Source: Conchocele bisecta (taxonomy: Eukaryota; Mollusca; Bivalvia; Lucinida; Thyasiridae). From it: a stretch of DNA of 64,000 nt. Positions 21,264-32,300 of the stretch are shown here, one piece after another; position 1 is the stretch's first letter, and each line of letters starts with the position of its first letter. Where the stretch lies: the NCBI GenBank assembly GCA_029237695.1, contig CM055265.1:214784506-214848505 (forward strand). The letters run 5' to 3'. The notes under the pieces were generated by a model, which saw nothing but the letters and a program-made list of their open reading frames with translations, ran no database searches and was not told where the DNA came from. The translations under genes were made by a program, and so were the position numbers.

Positions 21264-22698
21264 ATGGCAGACACCCTATCACGTAAACCAGTACGAGACA
21301 CATGTTCCCACCTTATCAAAGGTATGGACGCTCAGGTTCACACAGTGCTATCAAATTTGCCTGTCAGTGACGACAAGTTGCGTGAAATTGCAACTATGTC
21401 TGATCAGGATCCACAGCTGGTTCTGCTCAAACAGGTAATACAGCAAGGCTGGCCTGAACTCAGGAAACATTGTCCACCAGAAATAATAGAATTCTGGAAC
21501 TACAGAGAAGAGATAACAAGCGTTGATGGACTCATTCTGAAGGGTCAAAAGCTCATTATCCCGTTAGCGTTACGACCGAAAATATTGGAGAAAATCCACA
21601 TGGGACATTTCGGTATCGTAAAATGCCTGCATCGAGCGAGAGATACCATGTTTTGGCCTAATATATCATCTGATATTACCAAGATGGTACAAAACTGTGC
21701 TATATGTCAGGAGCACAGATGCTCGCAAACCAAAGAGCCATTAATGTCTCATGATGTTCCACAGTATCCCTGGCAAACTGTAGCGACAGATATTTTCAAA
21801 TGGAATGACAATGACTATTTGCTAACCGTGGATTACTATAGCCAAAATTTCGAGGTCCAACAGTTACGCAACATGACGTCAAAAACAGTCATTACCAAAT
21901 TGAAGTCTGTGTTCGCTTCATACGGCATTCCAGCTAATGTGGTCAGCGACGGCGGACCATGTTATGCATCACAGGAATTTGCAGATTTTGCAAAGAAATG
22001 GGACATTTCTCATTCTTTCTCTTCCCCGAAATTTCCGCAATCAAATGGCTTAGCAGAGCGTACGGTTGGTATTGTGAAACGCATTTTCACGAAGGCGAAA
22101 GCAGCAAAGACCGACCCTTATATTGCCATATTGCAATATCGCAACACACCAGTTGCCGGACTAGAATTCTCACCATCCCAGTTATTGATGGGACGGAGAA
22201 CAAGGTCATTTTCTCCCAAACACTGTGAGCATTAAAACCAACACACACCCCTGATATCGAGACAGTGCGAGAAAAAATCACTCTTAGCCACAAACAGAGC
22301 AAACGGTTCCATGATCGAAATGCGCGATCTCTGAAACCACTCAAAATTGGCGACACTGTGTACGTATTCAGGGCGATGACAACAAGTGGAAACCCGCTCA
22401 GGTTATTGGACAGCATGATAAAAGATCATATTTTGTACGGACTGCAAATGGTTCAGATCGCAGGAACCGACGTCATCTTTTGCTGACAAGGGAAAGAAAT
22501 TCCCAGATTTACCATTCACTATCAGTAATGAATCAACTACCATTAACAAGCCAAAGCCCACAAAATAGCCAACTTGACAAGGGTGATTTACCACCAATTA
22601 CCAGTCCAATTACAGCATCCGCCGCCGAGACAAATACATCCGAACCACCAACATCATATTTTGGTATGAAATTAAGATCAGGGCGTATCATTACATGA
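21264..22698 (+). pseudogene. gypsy pol: integrase and C-terminal tail
   Basis: Open from 21264 to 22235: a zinc-binding HHCC (HMGH ... CAIC), then a DDE core with ATDIF, VVSDGGPCY and GLAERTVG. A shift near 22228 leads to FHDRNARSLKPLKIGD, another follows near 22370, and the tail ends with MKLRSGRIIT at 22698, a usual end for gypsy integrases. The catalytic residues are present but the reading frame is not continuous. Confidence 0.9.
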
Positions 22699-23070
22699 AT
22701 ATAATTATGTAATTGCATGTACATGTATTCTTTCCAAAACACAGGTATTTGTACGTTATTACTACAGACAGTGTTACAATGGATATTTGTCAGGACATAT
22801 CTACAATAAACAGTTATTCTCGTGAACACACACACACACACCCTAAATGCCACAGTGACAGAACTGTATAGATCATGGACACGTGTTTAGTTGTGTTAAT
22901 TAGTCAGGAAATAGGATTCTTTTTATCTGAAATTTGCTGAACTTAAATAAACAGTAATCTTTAATACATGCCAGATGAAAAAGCATTTTTATAGGATTAG
23001 TACCAGAACAATTCATAGGATTATATGGCAGTTAAACATCACATCTATTCCGTTACCGTATTTGTTCTTT
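22699..23070 (+). other. gypsy 3' untranslated region, no env
   Basis: AT-rich sequence with a short (ca)n tract near 22830; no frame of useful length and no envelope-like signal. Confidence 0.7.
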
Positions 23071-23085
23071 TAAAAAAAAGGAAGA
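23071..23085 (+). promoter_or_regulatory. Polypurine tract
   Basis: aaaaaaaaggaaga directly before the 3' LTR, the expected plus-strand primer. Confidence 0.85.
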
Positions 23086-23335
23086 TGTTCTATCATGAAC
23101 TTACAAGATGTGTAACTCATGCTATACTATGTGATGCAGTCTTAGCATCTATGAGTTGTATACCCTGATACCTGTATACAGTAGTCTGGATTAACTCTAG
23201 TCACTTCCAGTCACACTCTCAGGCTGAACAGTCATACTATACTATCATTGTTATTACGTGTATATTAAAAGTATAACCGAACACTACATGTCGTTCAAAT
23301 ACTTACTACCAACATATGCAGTGCATAACAATACA
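23086..23335 (+). repeat. 3' LTR (250 bp)
   Basis: Same 250-bp sequence as the 5' LTR, followed by the target duplication CTTAG at 23336-23340. Confidence 0.95.
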
Positions 23336-24350
23336 CTTAGTACATTCATAAACTTAACGTTCGGGTAAATGTCTGTTTCCTTTCATGGAACGCCTTGCTA
23401 TTTCATACATTCCTCAGATGACCCTCTATCATGCTGTAGCAAATCAACAACCCACCACCCAACCCTTACCCAAAAGTCAAGGTCATAAACATAGCATGTT
23501 CATAAACTTAACGTTGGGGTAAATGTTGTGTAACTTCTGTTTCTTTACACTTTTAACACCTTGATATTTCATACATGCATTCATCTGATGATACTCTATC
23601 ATGCTATAGCAAATCCATGACCAACCCCCACCCCTTTCCCCAAGGTCACGGTCACAAAGTTAGCACATTCATAAACTTAACGTTGTGGTAAATGTCTTAT
23701 AACATCTGTTTCCTTTCATGGAACGCCTTGATATTTCATACACGCATTCATCTGATGATAATCTATCGTGCTATAGCAATACCATGACCCACCGCCCACC
23801 CCTTACCCCAAGGTCACAAACTTGACACATTCATAAACTTAACGTTGGGGTAAATGTCTGATAACAACTGTTTCCTTTGATGGAACGCCTTGATATTTCA
23901 TACATACATTCCTCAGATGACCCTCTATCATGCTGTAGCAAATCCACAACCCACCACCCAACCCTTACCCCAAGGTCAAGGTCAATGTCACAAACTTAGC
24001 ATGTTCATAAACTTTACATTGTAAATCCATGAAAAAAAAACCCACCCCCCCCACCCCTTTTGCCAAGGCCAAGGTCACAAACTTAGCACATTTATACATG
24101 CATTCCTCATGTGAATAGCTATCATGCTGTAGAAAATCACCAACTTAGTGTGTTCATAAACTTAACGCTGGGTTAAATTTTGTTTTCCTTCTCATTTCAG
24201 GGAGCGCATTGATATTTCATACATTCATTCATCTTAATATGCTATATCACGCTATATCAAATCCACGGTCCACCTTCCACCACTGACCTCAATGTCAAGG
24301 TCCACCGCACACCCCTTATCCCAAGGTCAAGTTATATAATATTCATGTTT
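23336..24350 (+). repeat. A3 core satellite, right part
   Basis: About six more ~170-bp monomers, more diverged and shortened towards the right. The first continues the monomer cut at 18348 (tacattcataaacttaacg). Confidence 0.85.
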
Positions 24351-24477
24351 TTTATACAACTGTGACAAGTTTGAATGAAGGCTGCCAACAGGCGAGCTTC
24401 GTTGTCTTCTGACAACTCTTGTTGTCTAGTAGCATAAGGTCGTAAGTGCTATTTACCGACTATTATCATATACTAAG

Positions 24478-24543
24478 ACAATTATTGACTAGTGAGCCAT
24501 AGAATATAATCTGATATTCTATGGCTCACTAGTCAATAATTGT
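24478..24543. repeat. Perfect 30-bp foldback with a 6-base loop
   Basis: Arms 24478-24507 and 24514-24543 are exact reverse complements (acaattattgactagtg.. / ..cactagtcaataattgt), loop aatctg. It lies 59 bases past the A3 3' end. It could be a young snap-back duplication or a small-RNA precursor; nothing in the flanks decides. Confidence 0.9.
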
Positions 24544-25080
24544 ATAATATGTTCGGGCCAGTGAAAATTGCTTTCTGGCCCAGGCTCGAGGTCAAGGCGG
24601 CGGGACAAGGCGAGACATTTGATTCCACGGAATTCTTGTTTATATCGTGTAATTTAATTTATATTCCACTGCTCTATCGATCTGCTCTCCCTTTGGCGCC
24701 TCTAGAATAATGCGACTGGTTCCCAAACATTCGCTGTCATTGCTACGCCGCGGTTTCGTGCGTGGAACCCATAGTTTGTGACCTAAATATAGCCGTGTCA
24801 CGAATGCAAGCGTGTTGAGATTTGAAAAGCAATTTTCGTTATTTTGACTGGTTTTGAGTGTACAATTTGTTACTTGTATTGATCAATTCGGGGTTTTATT
24901 GTGTTTAGTGAGGAATACATTTCGCAATCGCTAGACGCTTTCAAAATGGACTTGAGGCGCCGGAGGGGAATCGCAATTTCTCTATGTTCGACGACCTTGG
25001 CAGGTCATATAATATATATGACCAGGCAAGCTAGCCAATCAAAAGCCGAGAAACTTATCTGTGGTATGACAATAGGATAT
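24544..25080. other. Unassigned, no gene seen
   Basis: Mixed-composition sequence with no convincing exon or recognised repeat. A short frame on + from 24901 has no family features and overlaps the LINE remnant. Confidence 0.4.
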
Positions 25081-25103
25081 AGTATTTTTCGCTTCGATTC
25101 AAT

Positions 25104-25590
25104 TTATGGGGGAAATATTTCTCTAACACTGTACTTCGGCCTGTCTTTGAGTTTATCAGGTACAACCTTTCTGACTTTTTCACGATCTGACCTTTTACTA
25201 AATTTACCAACAATTACACGCAGATACCTGTGCCAATTATTGTATCTGCCGCGCCTGTAAACATCTTCGAATTCAACCCCATGAATGTCTAACACTGCAC
25301 TCAGAAAGTCGGTTAGTTTACCCCGCACGTCTTCTGGCTCCGCACCTGGTTGTAATGCGGGTTCTTCAATACCCGCGAACGACAATGAATTGGCCAATGC
25401 TTTGCATTGCAAATTGAGGACTGCCCCACTGAGGCGGTAATTTTTACACTTCAATGAACTTAATCATTGATCGACATTGCCATTATGCCTTAGCATGTCG
25501 TCACACATATCGCTCAAACCCGACATACTGATTTCGTAATCACTCGCCACGCGCTTGATTGCCGATATCTAACTGTCCATTTTGCGGGAT
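25104..25590 (-). pseudogene. LINE ORF1 (RRM-type) fragment
   Basis: On the - strand: SGLSDMCDDM, a stop, then ALANSLSFAGIEEP, GVEFEDVYRRGR, RYLRVIVGKFSKRSDRE and VPDKLKD. The FxGI, hxRxG and R-hIVKF-xxxxDRE pattern is that of the RRM and C-terminal region of L1-like ORF1 proteins. It stops at a TAA at 25104 where family members normally continue for a few dozen residues, and has an in-frame stop near 25470. A dead fragment, separate from the 0.5-8 kb LINE. Confidence 0.7.
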
Positions 25591-25607
25591 TCTACATAAG
25601 ACACACT

Positions 25608-25700
25608 TAAAGGCTATAGGAGTTTGTTATTTGATCAGGAGCTACTCTGGTCACACATCCCATAAGCCCCATTTCACCGGTCACTGTCACGTATGCCTCA
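25608..25700. mobile_element. MITE G, half copy
   Basis: Contains cataagccccatttcaccgg, the right terminal part of the MITE G inverted repeat seen complete at 39672-39902. Confidence 0.6.
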
Positions 25701-25884
25701 TGTTGGTTTGTCACACACTTGGACCGGAGGTGCACATGAGACACGTCATGTGATTTTGTACCTTCGGACATCTGCGTAATTCATTAAATACGTTTATAAA
25801 ATTTACAATATTTTTATGTCCCCGCCACCGAATAGTGAGGGGGGCATATAGTTTTACCGGCGTCCGTACGTAACGTACATACGT

Positions 25885-27590
25885 CCCGAAACCTTAACGC
25901 TCGGGTAAATGACTTACAATTTCTGTTTCCTTGCTCGGATCTGCTTCACATTTCACACACGCATTGCTCCAATGGTCCTCTACCGCCCTGTGACAAATCC
26001 ACATTCGTCCTGCCCCCACTAAGCCCAGGGTCAAGGTCACAGACTTGGTGCGTTCGAAACCTTAACGCTGTGTAAATGGCTTATAATTTCTGTCTCCTTG
26101 CTCGGATCTGCTTCACATTTCACACACGCATTTCTCCAATGGTCCTCTACCGCCCTGTGACAAATCCACATTGGTCCCGCCCCCGCTAAGCCCAGGGTCA
26201 AGCTCACAGACTTGGTGCGTTCAAAACCTTAACGCTCCGGTAAATGGCTTACAATTTCTGTTTCCTTGCTCGGATCTGCTTAACATTTCACACACGCATT
26301 GCTCCAATAGTCCTCTACTGCCCTGTGACAAATCCACATTCGTCCCGCCCCCGCCAAGCTCAGGGTCAAGGTCACAGACTTGGTGCGTTCGAAACCTTAA
26401 CGCTCGTGTAAATGGCTTACAATTTTTGTTTCCTTGCTCGGATCTGCTTCACATTTCACACACGCATTGCTCCAATGGTCCTCTACCGCCCTGTGACAAA
26501 TCCATATTCGTCCCGCCCCCGCTAAGCCCAGGGTCAAGGTCACAGACTTGGTGCTTTCGAAACCTTAACGCTGGGTAAATGGCTTGTAATTTCTGTTTCC
26601 TAGCTCGGATCTGCTTCACATTTCACACACGCATTGCTCCAATGGTCCTCTACCGCCCTGTGACAAATCCACATTCGTCCTGCCCCCACTAAGCTCAGGG
26701 TCAAGGTCACAGACTTGGTGCGATCGAAACCTTAACGCTGGGTAAATGGCTTGTAATTTCTGTTTCCTTGCTCGGATCTGCTTGATATTTCACACACGCA
26801 TTGCTCCAATGGTCCTCTGCCACCCTGTGACAAATCCAAATTCGTCCCACCCCCGCTAAGCCCGTGGTCAAGGTCACAGACTTGGTGCGTTCGAAACCTT
26901 AACGCTCGGGTAAATGGCTTACAATTTCTGTTTCCTTGCTCGGATCTGCTTAACATTTCACACACGCATTGCTCCAATAGTCCTCTGCCACCCTGTGACA
27001 AATCCACATTCGTCCCGCCCCCGCTAAGCCCAGGGTCAAGGTCACAGACTTGGTGCGTTTCAAACCTTAACGCTCGGGTAAATGGCTTATAATTTCTCTT
27101 TCCTTGCTCGGATCTGCTTGACATTTCACACACGCATTGCTTCAATGGTCCTCTGCCACCCTGTGACAAATCCACATTCGTCCCGCCCCCGCTAAGCCCA
27201 TGGTCAAGGTCACAGACTTGGTGCATTTGAAACCTTAACGCTCGGGTAAATGGCTTACAATTTCGGTTTCCTTGCTCGGATCTGCTTCACATTTCACACA
27301 CGCATTGCTCCAATGGTCCTCTACTGCCCTGTGACAAATCAACATTCGTCCCGCCCCCGCCAAGCTCAGGGTCAAGGTCACAGACTTGGTGCGTTCGAAA
27401 CCTTAACGCTCGGGTAAATGGCTTATAATTTCTGTTTCCTTGCTCGGATCTGCTTAACATTTCACACACGCATTGCTCCAATGGTCCTCTACTGCCCTGA
27501 GACAAATCCACATTCGTCTCATCCCCGCTAAGCCCAGGGTCAAGGTCACAGACTTGGTGCGTTCGAAACCTTAACGCTGGGTAAATGGCT
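25885..27590 (+). repeat. T1 core satellite, first block (~10 monomers of ~168 bp)
   Basis: Monomer features: gaaaccttaacgctcggg, ttctgtttccttgctcgg, cacacgcattgctccaatgg, gtgacaaatccacattcg, cccagggtcaaggtcacag. Open frames on both strands are repeat artefacts. Confidence 0.9.
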
Positions 27591-27593
27591 TGT

Positions 27594-27718
27594 TATGCCC
27601 CCGCCACCGAATGGTGAGGGGGGCATATAGTGTTACCGGCGTCCGTACGTACGTAACGTACGTAACGTACGCAACGTACGTAACGTACGTCTGTACGTCC
27701 GTACGTACGCACGTACGA
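27594..27718 (+). repeat. Second T-family 5' end with (cgtacgta)n tract
   Basis: TATGCCCCCGCCACCGAATG ... ggggggcatatag followed by an expanded gtacgtaacgtacg tract, embedded in the core array without any preceding 3' end. Confidence 0.85.
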
Positions 27719-28420
27719 AACCTTAACGCTCGGGTAAATGGCTTATAATTTCTGTTTCCTTGCTCGGATCTGCTTCACATTTCACACACGCATTGCTCCA
27801 ATGATCCTCTGCCACCCTGTGACAAATCCACATTCGTCCCGCCTCCGCTAAGCCCATGGTCAAGGTCGCAGACTTGGTGCGTTCGAAACCTTAACGCTGG
27901 GTAAATGCCTTATAATTTCTGTTTCCTTGCTCGGATCTGCTTCACATTTCACACACGCATTGCTGCAATGGTCCTCTGCCATCCTGTGACAAATCCACAT
28001 TCGTCCCGCACCCGCTAAGCCCATGGTCAAGGTCACAGACTTGGTGCGTTCGAAACCTGAACGCTGGGTAAATGCCTTATAATTTCTGTTTCCATGCTCG
28101 GATCTGCTTCACATTTCACACACGCATTGCTCCAATGGTCCTCTACCGCCCTGTGACAAATCCACATTCGTCCCGCCCCCGCTAAGCCCAGGGTCAAGGT
28201 CACATACTTGGTGCGTTCAAAACCTTAACGCTGGGTAAATGGCTTGTAATTTCTGTTTCCTTGCTCGGATCTGCTTCACATTTCACACACGCATTGCTCC
28301 AATGCTCCTCTACCGCCTGTGACAAATCCACATTCGTCCCACCCCCGCTAAGACCAGGGTCAAGGTCACAGACTTGGTGCGTTCGAAACCTTAACGCTCG
28401 GGTAAATGGCTTATAATCAA
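27719..28420 (+). repeat. T1 core satellite, second block (~5 monomers)
   Basis: Same monomer as the first block, running to the shared 3' end. Confidence 0.9.
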
Positions 28421-28483
28421 ATATGCCTCGTTTTATTTGGCTGCCAGCGGGGGCATTCGTGTGCCGACAGGCCACATTTCTAG

Positions 28484-29262
28484 TTTATATATAATTTCGT
28501 GTGGATGTATTGTTGACGCCATTTACGGAACATGTGTGATTTTAAACCGTATTGTATTTACAAAAACGGTGACATTTTCTGGAAATGGCATCGAAAAATT
28601 ATTAAATTAATATAGTTCCGCATTTACTATGAAAATTACGTCAACTTTTGACGTCATTTACAGAAAATATTGAAACTTTTGTAAATATTTTTCTTAAGAT
28701 ATCGTACATGTTCTTAGGCACAAAATCACATGGCGTGTCTCAAATGGGACACAATATCGCAAAGCCATCTAGCCTTTGTAACTATTGAAGAGTTAGGCCT
28801 ACATGTATGCCCTACAGGCTGCAGGTTATGGAATGTCTGTGTTGTTCTCTGGCAGCCAATAGTCAGTATAAACATATTTTATTGAATAGCACTTTACATC
28901 AATAGATAAATAGATAGATAAATAGTGTGAAGAGGCTTGGAACAAAAGATGATAGAGTACCTCGCCTCAGCAAGTGATTCTGGTGTGGCAAGGACCTGGC
29001 ATCAGATCAGGATTATTCTGATTTCAGGTCTGACTATATAGTTTTATTTATTGTATATATTCAGTTCTGATTTTGGGTATCCCCCCCCCCATTTGTAGAT
29101 GTACTTGAACATGTACATGTACTTGTACAGGTAATATATGGGATTTATTACTAAACCCATTGACCCAGCCTTAAATGACCTTAGCTGTTGATAGGCCGTT
29201 AAACTCCAACAAACAAAACAAAAACCTCTCCTCGGCCAATAGTTGCCTGTCTCCTGTTGCAG
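28484..29262. other. Spacer before the first GAS2-family exon, no gene seen
   Basis: AT-rich DNA with a C-run near 29081-29090 and short tagata repeats near 28905. The stretch just before 29263 (ctgtctcctgttgcag) is a good polypyrimidine tract and acceptor. No earlier CH-domain exon was recognised. Confidence 0.5.
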
Positions 29263-29326
29263 TGTCACACAAGAATGAGCGCCAGGTGATCATGACGTTG
29301 CTGGAACTAGCGCGCCTCGGATACAG
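29263..29326 (+). CDS. GAS2-family exon A (end of CH domain)
   Basis: 64 bp; acceptor cctgttgcag, donor AG|gtgtca. It encodes SHKNERQVIMTLLELARLGY plus split codons at each end, matching the last CH helix of GAS2 proteins. The previous exon must end in phase 1. Confidence 0.8.
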
Positions 29327-32300
29327 GTGTCACAATCGACCAGTTTACCCAACTGGGGCCGTTTCACTAAACTTTGTACAACTAAAAAGTGCAAATTTAG
29401 GATTGGCTGGAAATTTCAATTGATGGGTTTACATTTATTGAGCATAGGCTGCATATGCAGCCTATGCTCAATAAATGTAAATCCAATAATTGTTTACAAG
29501 AAAACATTGTTCATGTGAAGCAGGCCATATATAATTCACCAAAAGTGAAAGTTTTATAGACTTGCTTGTATTTAATCCTTACTACACTGAATTAAATTGT
29601 GTCGGCTGCTGGAAATATTTTATTTAAGGCAAAACTGAAAAACAGCAGACGACAATTTTCGTCTCCCGCGTAGCGAGGGTTAAACATCATGTTGACTTTT
29701 GGAAAATGAAAATTCCATTAAACCTCCTTACATTGCTGTCTTAATGTTTTGTCGTCTGCTGTTTATTTTCTATTTTCCATTTTTATCAGCACTTTAGAAT
29801 CATTTACAACTTGCTTTGACAGCACTTTAGAATAATTTACAACATGCTTTGACAGCACTTTTGAATCATTTCCATTGAAAATGATTCTGAAGTGCTGTCA
29901 AACCATGTTTTTATTGAGAAATAAGGCAAGATATAAAAGCAACAGCAGACGACAATTGTTGTGAGTAGCGGTCTAAGGGTTAAAATGAAATAGCATCCAC
30001 AACTTAGTGTAACGGACATACACACCTATATGAAAAAAACAATACCTCTTTCTGATAAATGGAATAGTCTGAAAAATAACATGGGAGTGTCCATTACAGT
30101 TACTTAGGAGTGAAAGTGTTATGGTCTCCGTGTAGTGTCCTGACAGGAATCAGTAGCATGCAAACTACTTCTGATTTTAAGAATGAAATAGCATCCACAA
30201 CTTAACAAATAGTGTAATGGACATACACAGCTAAAGAAATTTACAAAATACATCTTTCAATGAACTTGATTACCAATATGCATTTACTTGTATAAGCATT
30301 GTACATACCACCTTTGATAATGAAGCACATCATATTCGACTAGGTACGGCCTCGAGCCCCCGAGTATCATCAAGATTGAGAAGGAGCTTGAGCGTGAGGA
30401 GACCCCCATGGAGCCGTCACCACCCCCCAAACCCAAGATCACATCTGCAAGGTCAAGACCACTCAATCTCGATGAAGAGGTATGATCAAGTAATGTGTTG
30501 GATGTCTGCGTGAGATGTTGTTATAACTGGAGAAATGTGGCTTATGGGTTTTGCAACCAGTGTAGATCCCGATTAGCATGTGCATCTGCAAAGTCTGACC
30601 AGGATCTGCACTGTTCACCATTTATTTCATTTTTGAAACACCTGTTATGCTTCTACCAAGCAATCAATACGCATTTGATGCGCCATATTTCATCAAAATC
30701 CATTACATAATAATGACAAAATAAAAGAATACGTACTTTGAATCAGAGGGCTTCTGGAAGTTTCAATACTTGTTGTTGTTGTTGTTGTAACCACGTCATC
30801 ATACACCTTGATTACACCATGAGAGTGGTGTCGAGGCAGTTGAGACAGTTCAAATAAGTGGTAACAACATACACATTTAGGCCATGCCACTATTTTCCTC
30901 TGTTAAGCGTCCACCCAGATGGCCAAAACCTACCTACGTATCTGGTAAAAACAATCAAGATCTTCAAAAAGGTTTTTAGCATAAATTTAAATTTCCGCCA
31001 CCAAAAAATAAGAAAATGCTCTAATTAAACTTATTAAGTGTAAATTCATGAACGGATATAAAACGTGCACACGTCTCCAATCATTTTTTTCATAGAACCA
31101 CTCTAAAACCCTACCCGCACGCAGACGTTTAACAGAGAAAAGACTTTGTATGGCCTTATGGAGAAATAAACAAAATAAGGAATTTTTTCAACACAAATTA
31201 TCGTAAACTAACACTGAAATGAGTTATGGATGGAGAATCACATTAAAGGTACATGCCCACTCAGTAGGCATAAAATGTTCTTTATAGGAATTAAATAAGC
31301 ATATAATTGTGTCACTATTCCACCAGTTCTAAAAATTACGAGTGCCCACCATACAGATATAATCATTTATTGATATTTATTTTATTGATAGTGACGCACG
31401 GTGGTATCAGGCTATTTTCATATGCAAATGAGGCACCAGAAAAAAATAATATTTTCGACAGATTATAAAGTACAGTCAAACTTGCACAAGCGACCACGTG
31501 CATTAATAGACTTTTGTCTTATGCGACCACTTTCAATTCTCCCCGACCATTTGGCCTATATAATGACAGTGTATTAAACGACTTTCCCTTAAAGGAGATA
31601 TAACAAGCTTCTGTTTTCACGATACACTTATGCATTCATCATTATTATATATCAAATAAACCAAATTTTACAGTAATCCGACCAGTATGTGCTGTTCTTT
31701 TACGGATTTCATATTCCGGACAACCAGTTTTTCCAGCCGTCACTGCATAGCTAACTTCCCCTTACTTTGCTTACCACAGTTATTTCCCTTTGCGGTCACG
31801 TGGGTATATGACGTATCAGTAGAACTTCCGAAATGTATGTATAATACAATTATTACACGTAATAGTTCAACAGAATACATAGAACTCCAGTTTATTAGAC
31901 CGCTGATATAAATATATGGGACTGTACTGTAAAAATATAAGAATGACCGAGTCACAAACTACATACTGAAATGCGACAATGGGTGACAAAATGGACATAC
32001 TGTGCAATTTTCAACAGCTGTAGGATACCAGTTTGTATATACATTTATTTATATTTACATCGTCAGGTTATGTTTTCCCTGATAGTACTTCTATATAATG
32101 CTAAATCAGACGGGCAATAGAGTTGACACTTATCAGAGCTGTCAGGTGCATAGATGGATCTGGTGCTGTGCTGGTCAAACTGTCATAACGTCATTCTTGT
32201 AGGTCATTGTCCACTTACAATGAAACAATGCTGTACATGGGGTCAATTAAGGAAATTTCCGTGACAGCAGTGGGGAAGTTAGTCGCTCTAATTGCCACGG

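Larger units (their letters stand above)
18349..23335 (+). mobile_element. Ty3/gypsy LTR retrotransposon, recent but coding-broken
   Basis: A complete 4987-bp element: two 250-bp LTRs (TG...CA), 5-bp target duplication, primer-binding-like sequence, gag with zinc knuckles, protease, RT, RNase H, integrase, polypurine tract. The order PR-RT-RH-IN defines Ty3/gypsy. It lies in a core monomer of A3, whose sequence resumes in phase on the right. The LTRs are identical, which usually means a young insertion, yet the coding part has about ten frame breaks, mostly of one base. No env-like frame. Either a non-autonomous copy mobilised by a relative or an assembly with many one-base errors. Confidence 0.95.
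15909..24418 (+). mobile_element. A3: large A-family element, interrupted by a gypsy element
   Basis: Starts AGCTCGCCTGCACGAAGTGC, a CTGCAC-GAA-GTGCAG hairpin closed by GAGCT; a ggcgtcgtcggc tract follows. It ends with AGGCGAGCT (inverse of the 5' AGCTCGCCT), a GTTGTC-ttct-GACAAC hairpin and TC, followed by TT at 24419. The core is about 20 copies of a ~170-bp monomer. Without the 4992 bp gypsy insertion and target duplication it is about 3.5 kb, close to A1. No coding of its own. Confidence 0.75.
25815..28483 (+). mobile_element. T1: T-family satellite-core element with two 5' starts
   Basis: 5' end TATGTCCCCGCCACCGAATA... closing with ggggggcata, a terminal hairpin, followed by a gtccgtacgtaacgtac tract. 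The 3' end is gcgggggcattcgtgtgccg, a complementary ggccaca, then TTTCTAG before TTT; ATGCCCCC and GGGGGCAT form the terminal inverted repeat. A second complete 5' end lies at 27594, so one 3' end serves two starts. The 3' hairpin followed by CTAG recalls Helitron ends. No coding. Confidence 0.8.

Noticed and set aside
22699..23085. An env gene after integrase in the gypsy element
   Set aside because: Only about 390 bp before the 3' LTR, no long frame, no signal or membrane segment.
24901..25260. Protein-coding exon on + near 24.9 kb
   Set aside because: The frame overlaps the LINE ORF1 remnant on the other strand, which has family motifs; the + frame has none.
26171..28475. Open frames on both strands of the T1 core
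   Set aside because: They follow the ~168-bp satellite and repeat with it; no gene features.
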